From Gemmatimonadota bacterium (GTDB lineage: Bacteria; Latescibacterota; UBA2968; UBA8231), in assembly GCA_026706165.1 (NCBI GenBank), contig JAPOZF010000345.1:1-11200 (forward strand): 11,200 nt of DNA. The letters are read 5' to 3'. Shown here one piece after another: positions 6,827 to 11,200 of this stretch (positions are counted from its first letter, which is position 1; the number at the start of each line of letters is the position of its first letter). Below the pieces are notes generated by a model, which worked only from the letters and a program-made list of their open reading frames with translations, had not been told where the DNA came from and searched no databases. Position numbers and translations under genes: made by a program.

Positions 6827-8550
6827 GCGCTGTCGATCCCATTACCCGGGAAATAATCCAGAACGCCCTGGCTGCCTCGGCCGACGAGATGGCCGTCGCC
6901 CTCTACCGCACCGCCTACTCGACGGTGGTCCGCGACTGCCTCGACTACTCGACCTCCCTGTGTGACGCCAACGGCGACATGATCGCCCAGGGGGTCACCA
7001 TACCCCTGCATCTCGGCGCCGTCCCCTACGCCATGGAAACCCTTTTCAAGAAGTTCGAGGGGGACATGGAGCCCGGGGACGTCTTCATCATGAACGACCC
7101 CTTCGACGGCGGCATGCACATCCCCGACATCTTCATCGTCAAGCCGATCTTCCACGGGGAGGAGAGGATCGGGTTCGCGGTCAGCACCGCCCACCACCTC
7201 GACCTCGGCGGCCGCCTGCCCGGCAGCTCCGCCTGCGACAACACCGAGATCTTCCAGGACGGCCTGCGCATCCCCTGGCTGAAGCTCCACCACCGCGGCG
7301 TCCCGGACGACGCCCTCTACACCCTGCTGCGCGCCAACGTGCGCGTCCCCCGCATGACACTGGGCGACCTCAACGCCCAGCTGTCGGCCTGCCACATCGG
7401 CGAGCGCCGCATCCTCGAGCTGGCCGCCAAGTACGGGATCGAGACCTTCAGGAGCTGCGCCGCCGACCTCATCGACTACACCGAGCGGCTGGTGCGGGCC
7501 GAGATCGCCTCATGGCCGGACGGCAGCCACACCTTCACCGACTACCTCGACAGCAACGGCGTCGGCGGACCGCGGGTGAAGCTGCGGGTGACCCTCACCG
7601 TCGAGGGGGACTCCCTCACCGCCGACTTCCGCGGTACCGACCCGCAGGCCCCCGGGGCGATCAACAACTCCCTCTCCTTCACCGCGTCGGTCGCCAACCT
7701 CTGCGTGCGCTCGGTGTTCCGCGAGGAGATCCCCAACACCGCCGGCATGTTCCGCCCCATCCGCATCGTCACCGAGCCGGGCACCGTGGTCCACGGGGTG
7801 ATGCCCGCGGCCTCGTCGATGCGCGGGATCACCGGCTTCCGCCTCGTCGACACCATGTTCGGGGCCCTGTCGGGGATCGTGCCGGACCGGGTGATGGCCG
7901 CCGGCGAGGGGGGCAACTCGCTGGTGATCATCGGCGGCGAGCACGAGGACAAGTCCCCCTACGTCTACTTCGAGCTCATCTGCGGGACCTGGGGCGGACG
8001 CCCCGACCGCGACGGTATCGACGGCATCACCAACCCCGCCAACGTCGCCAGCAACGTCCCGGTCGAGCAGGCGGAGTCGGAGTACCCGCTCCGCATCGAG
8101 CGCTACGGCCTCGTCGACGACAGCGGCGGCGCCGGCAAGTACCGCGGCGGCATGGCCATCGAGCGCGAGTGGACCCTGCTGAGGGACGACGCCCACCTCG
8201 CGATCCGCTCCGACCGCCGCGACCACCCCCCGTACGGACTGTACGGCGGCCTGCCGGGATCTACGTCGAACTCGATCCGGCGCGGGCCCGGGGGAGAAGA
8301 GGTGCTTCCCACCATGATCTCGACCCGGCTCGGGGCGGGCGAGAGCCTCTACCACCGGCAGCCGGGCGGCGGCGGCTGGGGCGACCCGCTGGAGAGGGAG
8401 CCGGAGCAGGTCGCCCGCGACGTCCGCAACGGCAAGGTCACGCCGCAGTCGGCGCGCCGCGAATACGGGGTGGCCCTCGATGAAGGCTTCGCCGTGCTCG
8501 AAGAGGAAACCGACAGGCTCCGCAGCGAAATCCGCGCCTCCCGGGGGTGA
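6823..8550 (+). CDS. hyuB: Hydantoinase/oxoprolinase B subunit
   Basis: 575 residues, cytoplasmic, Hydantoinase_B family over its whole length. Visible signatures: DPITREIIQNAL (5-16), NDPFDGGMHIPD (91-102), AHHLDLGG (123-130), NVPVEQAE (411-418), SGGAGKYRGG (434-443) and PGGGGWGDPLERE (514-526). It partners HyuA in ATP-dependent hydrolysis (or carboxylation in related enzymes). The HyuA stop and HyuB start overlap as ATGA and there is no good ribosome binding site, so translation is probably coupled, giving matched subunit amounts. HyuA plus HyuB total 1,287 residues, close to the single-chain 5-oxoprolinase of other organisms. No small third subunit as in acetone carboxylase follows, which argues for hydantoinase/oxoprolinase chemistry over acetone carboxylation. 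No transporter, racemase or carbamoylase gene is next to it. Confidence 0.95.
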   Translation: MSAVDPITREIIQNALAASADEMAVALYRTAYSTVVRDCLDYSTSLCDANGDMIAQGVTIPLHLGAVPYAMETLFKKFEGDMEPGDVFIMNDPFDGGMHIPDIFIVKPIFHGEERIGFAVSTAHHLDLGGRLPGSSACDNTEIFQDGLRIPWLKLHHRGVPDDALYTLLRANVRVPRMTLGDLNAQLSACHIGERRILELAAKYGIETFRSCAADLIDYTERLVRAEIASWPDGSHTFTDYLDSNGVGGPRVKLRVTLTVEGDSLTADFRGTDPQAPGAINNSLSFTASVANLCVRSVFREEIPNTAGMFRPIRIVTEPGTVVHGVMPAASSMRGITGFRLVDTMFGALSGIVPDRVMAAGEGGNSLVIIGGEHEDKSPYVYFELICGTWGGRPDRDGIDGITNPANVASNVPVEQAESEYPLRIERYGLVDDSGGAGKYRGGMAIEREWTLLRDDAHLAIRSDRRDHPPYGLYGGLPGSTSNSIRRGPGGEEVLPTMISTRLGAGESLYHRQPGGGGWGDPLEREPEQVARDVRNGKVTPQSARREYGVALDEGFAVLEEETDRLRSEIRASRG

Positions 8551-8556
8551 CCCTTG

Positions 8557-8571
8557 CCCGCCGGGGGCGGG
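8557..8571 (+). terminator. Short GC hairpin after hyuB
   Basis: CCCGCC (8557-8562), a three-base GGG loop and GGCGGG (8566-8571) form a compact six-pair G/C stem seven bases after the hyuB stop. It is followed by A/G-rich sequence instead of a T-run, so it may attenuate transcription or protect the 3' end but is not a classic intrinsic terminator. Confidence 0.3.
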
Positions 8572-8627
8572 AAGAACCGGCAATGGATCAGACGGCGTAC
8601 CGGCCATCCCACACCCACCTCTTTCGT

Positions 8628-8656
8628 TTGGGGGACCTTGCTTACTTCGCTATAGT
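8628..8656 (+). promoter_or_regulatory. Sigma70-like promoter for the secreted-protein gene
   Basis: TATAGT (8651-8656) matches the -10 consensus at five of six positions. Seventeen bases upstream, TTGGGG (8628-8633) keeps the TTG of a -35. The predicted start near 8663 gives a leader of about 40 nt ending in the strong GGAGGTGA at 8691-8698. With the hairpin after hyuB, this suggests the downstream gene is transcribed separately from hyuAB. Confidence 0.45.
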
Positions 8657-8701
8657 CGCTTCGACGATTCCATCTGCAGCCCCTGTCAACGGAGGTGAAG
8701 G

Positions 8702-9694
8702 ATGAGCCGCAACCCGATCATAAAACTTTGTCACCCAGCTCTCGGCCTGCTCCTGTCGTTGGCCGTGTCCGCCGGCGCCCACGTCGGCGACCGGGTGTAC
8801 CCCATCGCTGACCTCAGCGACGGGATGGTGGAGAGGATCGATCTCGAGGACGGCCTGGTTGACGAGTGGGAAGAACTGATCGGCGAACCGACCATGACCA
8901 TGCTGGATTTCACCGAAGAAGAGATGGGGACGAAACCTGATCCGTCCAATCTGGACTTCCGCATCTGGCTGGCCTGGCACGACGACCCTGCCCGCTTCTA
9001 CGTGGCCTTCCTGGGAAGCGACGACGATTACAAGAACGACCACGATTACAACTCGGAGTCGCCCGCTTCATCGGCGATTATTCTGCAGGACTGTATCGCG
9101 CTGGCATTGGACGGAGACCACAGCGGCGGTGCGGGTTGCTCATCGTGCTCGGAGGAAGGCTGGCTCGATGCACATGGCAACACCCAGACTTACTGGGCGA
9201 TCGCCCGCACGGCCAGCGGTCCTGTTGTCGACCTCCCTTTCCCGAGGTATTACTTCCCTGAGCAGAGGGAAGAATTCGCCTGGGTTACCCTGCCTCCCCT
9301 TGCACATGGGGGAGGTGGAGTAGCTGGAGAAAACCCGACCGTCAGCGTCATCGAGCTGTACGTCACGCCCCTGGACAGCTGGGCGGGACAGCACAACCCG
9401 GAAGAGATCGTGGTCAGCGATCGGTCTGCTGGGCAGTTTGTGGGCTTCGCTGTTGGAGTGGCAGACCGGGAGAAATCGGGGGAGCACGGGGTGACCTGGA
9501 CACCCGAAGCCATGGGGCCCTCCGTGCCGACCGAGGTTACTGCAGACAACCTCCCTGCTTTGGACATGGCGTTTCTTCGAGCGGATGGGTATATCGACGG
9601 CATCCTGCTGGGCCCTGAACGGGCAGGACCGGGTGACTCCGCGGTCGAGTCGGTCTCATGGGGCCGGATCAAGGCCGCCCTGGAGATCGATTAG
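8702..9694 (+). CDS. Secreted protein of unknown function, possible CBM9/DOMON-like fold
   Basis: 330 residues. A Sec signal peptide is clear: K8, a hydrophobic core around LGLLLSLAVSAGA, and an AGA cleavage site before H27. Cys10 lies before the hydrophobic core, so it is not a lipobox. The mature protein is acidic. RIWLAWHDDPARFYVAFLGSDDDY (split as RIWLAWHDD at 87-95 and RFYVAFLGSDDDY at 98-110) resembles the 'real work of strand-strand-acidic loop' pattern of CBM9/DOMON-like sandwich domains, where a short strand pair precedes a D-rich loop. IALALDGDHSGG (132-143) follows, with D137 and D139 placed like a metal site, then a CSSC pair (146-149). Later strands include VSVIELYVTPL (214-224). 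ATG choice is firm: GGAGGTGA ends three bases before it. No enzymatic motif is recognised. The family looks like proteins I associate with Poribacteria/Latescibacteria-type genomes, but I cannot verify this. Exported, probably substrate- or surface-binding. Confidence 0.8.
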   Translation: MSRNPIIKLCHPALGLLLSLAVSAGAHVGDRVYPIADLSDGMVERIDLEDGLVDEWEELIGEPTMTMLDFTEEEMGTKPDPSNLDFRIWLAWHDDPARFYVAFLGSDDDYKNDHDYNSESPASSAIILQDCIALALDGDHSGGAGCSSCSEEGWLDAHGNTQTYWAIARTASGPVVDLPFPRYYFPEQREEFAWVTLPPLAHGGGGVAGENPTVSVIELYVTPLDSWAGQHNPEEIVVSDRSAGQFVGFAVGVADREKSGEHGVTWTPEAMGPSVPTEVTADNLPALDMAFLRADGYIDGILLGPERAGPGDSAVESVSWGRIKAALEID

Positions 9695-9701
9695 CCGTTA
9701 C

Positions 9702-9718
9702 GCCGGACCAGGTCCGGC
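9702..9718 (+). terminator. Near-perfect palindrome after the secreted-protein gene
   Basis: GCCGGACC, a central A, and GGTCCGGC form a perfect 8+1+8 palindrome starting seven bases after the stop codon. As RNA it would fold into at least six pairs (GCCGGA with TCCGGC, five-base loop). It is followed by a C/T-rich tract without a T-run, so any termination here probably needs Rho or is partial. Confidence 0.45.
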
Positions 9719-9764
9719 TCCCTGCCTGCTCCTGCTCCCCGACTGGCCTGACGACTGACCCTCT

Positions 9765-9789
9765 GAACCGGTCCGCCCCTGCCCGGTTC
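9765..9789 (+). repeat. Inverted repeat GAACCGG / CCGGTTC
   Basis: GAACCGG (9765-9771) and CCGGTTC (9783-9789) are perfect seven-base arms around an 11-base C-rich loop. It could fold in RNA as a second hairpin behind the stop-proximal palindrome at 9702-9718, or act as a protein-binding site. No T-run follows. Confidence 0.4.
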
Positions 9790-9957
9790 GCCCGCCCCCA
9801 CCGCTCCTATTCCTCCCTGCGCGGACGCCGCTCCGGAAAACCCGCCGCGCCCGGAACGGACTTCCCCAAGCCCTCCAACGCCGCCGCTTCCTGGAGTATC
9901 TTATCACTGGTTGACGGCTCCTCCGCCCCGACTGCTCTGCCTTTGGTCAACTATCCC

Positions 9958-9975
9958 CGCGCCGTTGTCGGCGCG
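9958..9975 (+). repeat. Hairpin upstream of the ATPase gene
   Basis: CGCGCCG (9958-9964), a TTGT loop and CGGCGCG (9969-9975) form a perfect seven-pair stem with a four-base loop. It ends 29 bases before the ATPase start codon, so if transcribed it would sit in the 5' leader, near the region where the ribosome loads. A terminator role is unlikely without a T-run; a leader structure limiting expression is possible. Confidence 0.4.
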
Positions 9976-10004
9976 CCCGGAGATAGAACGAGAATACCTG
10001 CCTG

Positions 10005-11200
10005 ATGCGCTTTTTCAACACGAGCGGCCCCATCAAGCCTGAAAGGCACTACTGCATCCCGCCGTTGGAACGCCTCGATATGGCCGAAGTGCTCGGACTG
10101 GTCCGGGACGAGAAGTACTTCGTCCTGCACGCCCCCCGGCAGACGGGCAAGACCTCTGCCCTGCTGGCGTTGCGCGACCTGCTCAACGCCGGGGGGGCCT
10201 ACTGTTGCGTGTATGTCAACATCGAGGGTGCTCAAGCCCTGCGCGAAGACGTGGAGCAGGCGGTGCGTGTCGTTCTGGGCGAGTTGGCGACCCGGGCGCG
10301 TCTGGCGGGCGATGACTTTCTGTCCGGGGCATGGTCCGGGATTTTCGCCGAGTTCGGACCGGGTGCCCTGCGCGAGGCGTTGACGCGCTGGGCGGAGGCC
10401 GCTCCCAAACCCCTGGTGCTGCTCATCGACGAAATCGACGCGCTGATGGGGGATTCGCTGCTGTCGGTGCTGCGTCAGTTGCGCGCCGGCTACGACCTGC
10501 GTCCGGAGGGCTTTCCGCAAAGCGTGGTGCTGTGCGGGGTGCGCGACGTACGGGATTACCGCATCCATTCCCGCTCGGCCAATGCGGTAATCGCAGGCGG
10601 CAGCGCCTTCAACATCAAGGCGCGCTCCTTCCGTCTGGGCGACTTCTCGCGAGAGGAGGTGCGCGCGCTGCTTGCCCAGCACACCGAGGAGTCGGGGCAG
10701 GTGTTCATGCCCGAGGCCCTGGACGCAATCTGGAAGCAGACCCAGGGGCAGCCGTGGCTGGTCAACGCGCTGGCCGACGAAACCTGCTTCCGGGACGGCG
10801 CTGAGGCCGCCCGGGACCGTCCGGTCACCCCCGAGGCGGTCCGCCAGGCGCAAGAGCAGCTCATCCTGCGCCGGGAAACGCACCTCGACCAGTTGGCCGA
10901 CAAGCTGCAGGAAGACCGCGTGCGGCGCGTCGTGGAGCCGCTTCTGAGCGGGGTGGAGCAAGGCGCGTTTTCGGCTCGCGACCTCGAGTATGTCCGCGAC
11001 CTGGGCTTGATCGCCCGGGACGACCCGCTCCGCATCGCCAATCCCATCTACGCCGAAGTCGTTCCGCGCGAACTGACCTACGCCGCCCAGTCCGGCCTTG
11101 TCCAGGACGCAGCCTGGTACGTCGATGCCGATGGGCGGTTGAACGCAGTCGCACTGCTGACGGCGTTCCAGAACTTCTTCCGCGAGCACTCCGAGCACTG
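10005..11200 (+). CDS. AAA-like ATPase, MRFFNTSGP family (C-terminus off right edge)
   Basis: 398 complete codons are open to the right edge. The N-terminal signature MRFFNTSGPIKPERHYCIPP is typical of a widespread, often multicopy AAA-like ATP-binding family. The Walker A loop is APRQTGKTS (43-51), with Ala where the first Gly of the classic P-loop would be, as is common in this family. Walker B is LVLLIDEID (137-145), and GVRD (178-181) follows the expected sensor strand. QTQGQPWLVNALA (245-257) lies in the helical lid of STAND/Orc-like ATPases, and 295-360 looks like a winged helix. Residues 385-398 (TAFQNFFREHSEH) begin a segment that in relatives leads into a PD-(D/E)XK nuclease-like domain; that domain is outside the window. 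The start is the first ATG after an in-frame TAG (9984-9986). No clear ribosome binding site precedes it. Cytoplasmic; role unknown. Confidence 0.88.
   Translation, partial: MRFFNTSGPIKPERHYCIPPLERLDMAEVLGLVRDEKYFVLHAPRQTGKTSALLALRDLLNAGGAYCCVYVNIEGAQALREDVEQAVRVVLGELATRARLAGDDFLSGAWSGIFAEFGPGALREALTRWAEAAPKPLVLLIDEIDALMGDSLLSVLRQLRAGYDLRPEGFPQSVVLCGVRDVRDYRIHSRSANAVIAGGSAFNIKARSFRLGDFSREEVRALLAQHTEESGQVFMPEALDAIWKQTQGQPWLVNALADETCFRDGAEAARDRPVTPEAVRQAQEQLILRRETHLDQLADKLQEDRVRRVVEPLLSGVEQGAFSARDLEYVRDLGLIARDDPLRIANPIYAEVVPRELTYAAQSGLVQDAAWYVDADGRLNAVALLTAFQNFFREHSEH

Larger units (their letters stand above)
9719..10004. other. Non-coding C-rich intergenic region
   Basis: No supportable gene lies here; the open frames that cross it have low-complexity Arg/Pro/Ser composition and no family resemblance. 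On the plus strand 9721-9890 counts 86 C against 38 G in 170 bases, a strong C-over-G bias like that of Rho loading (rut) sites on a transcript from the gene upstream. The segment also holds inverted repeats at 9765-9789 and 9958-9975 and a spaced pair GTTGAC (9910-9915) with GTCAAC (9946-9951). I found no convincing promoter for the ATPase gene; TATCTT at 9897-9902 lacks a matching -35. Confidence 0.5.

Noticed and set aside
8557..8571. A strong intrinsic terminator after hyuB
   Set aside because: The stem is good but no T-run follows, so it is kept only as a weak hairpin.
9658..10005. A 115-codon open frame spanning the spacer before the ATPase gene
   Set aside because: It starts inside the secreted-protein gene, has low-complexity Arg/Pro/Ser composition, no ribosome binding site and no family resemblance.
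9951..11198. A 415-codon open frame on the minus strand over the right end
   Set aside because: It runs antisense to the AAA-like ATPase, whose Walker motifs and family signature are clear; the antisense translation shows no domain.

Overview
The window is high-GC bacterial DNA (roughly two thirds G+C by eye). It has compact gene spacing, Shine-Dalgarno sequences, sigma70-like promoters and no introns. Nothing fixes the phylum. The gene mix is a Vps10/BNR propeller protein without a signal peptide, split hydantoinase/oxoprolinase subunits, a DUF429 protein and a secreted protein with an AHVGDRVYP-type mature N-terminus. That mix resembles genomes of uncultured environmental lineages (Chloroflexi, Poribacteria or Latescibacteria-like), but this is an impression, not a result.

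Layout. (1) 1-2756, minus strand: a large sortilin/Vps10-type BNR beta-propeller protein whose C-terminus runs off the left edge. (2) 2757-3048: a divergent promoter region with one good sigma70-like promoter facing each way, both with the same -35 (TTGATA) and a 17-bp spacer. (3) 3049-3831, plus: a class I SAM-dependent methyltransferase. (4) 3869-4474, minus: a DUF429 protein (RNase H-like fold), convergent with the methyltransferase across 37 bp. (5) 4475-4687: a less GC-rich spacer with a paired GATACCTC direct repeat. (6) 4688-8550, plus: a two-gene operon, hyuA-like then hyuB-like, joined by an ATGA overlap; together they equal a full-length 5-oxoprolinase. (7) 8702-9694, plus: a secreted protein of unknown function with its own promoter and strong ribosome binding site. 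(8) 9695-10004: a 310-bp non-coding stretch, strongly C-rich on the plus strand, with three inverted repeats. (9) 10005 to the right edge, plus: the N-terminal 398 residues of an AAA-like ATPase of the MRFFNTSGP family.

Only hyuA and hyuB clearly work together: ATP-dependent opening of a cyclic amide such as a hydantoin or 5-oxoproline. The other genes look like independent transcription units, with no shared pathway visible. The two partial genes at the edges are the longest true reading frames there. They are overlaid by long antisense open frames produced by the GC-rich codon use, which I reject. I see no tRNA, rRNA, CRISPR array, insertion sequence or complete defence locus. The nearest thing to an accessory system is the edge-truncated ATPase.
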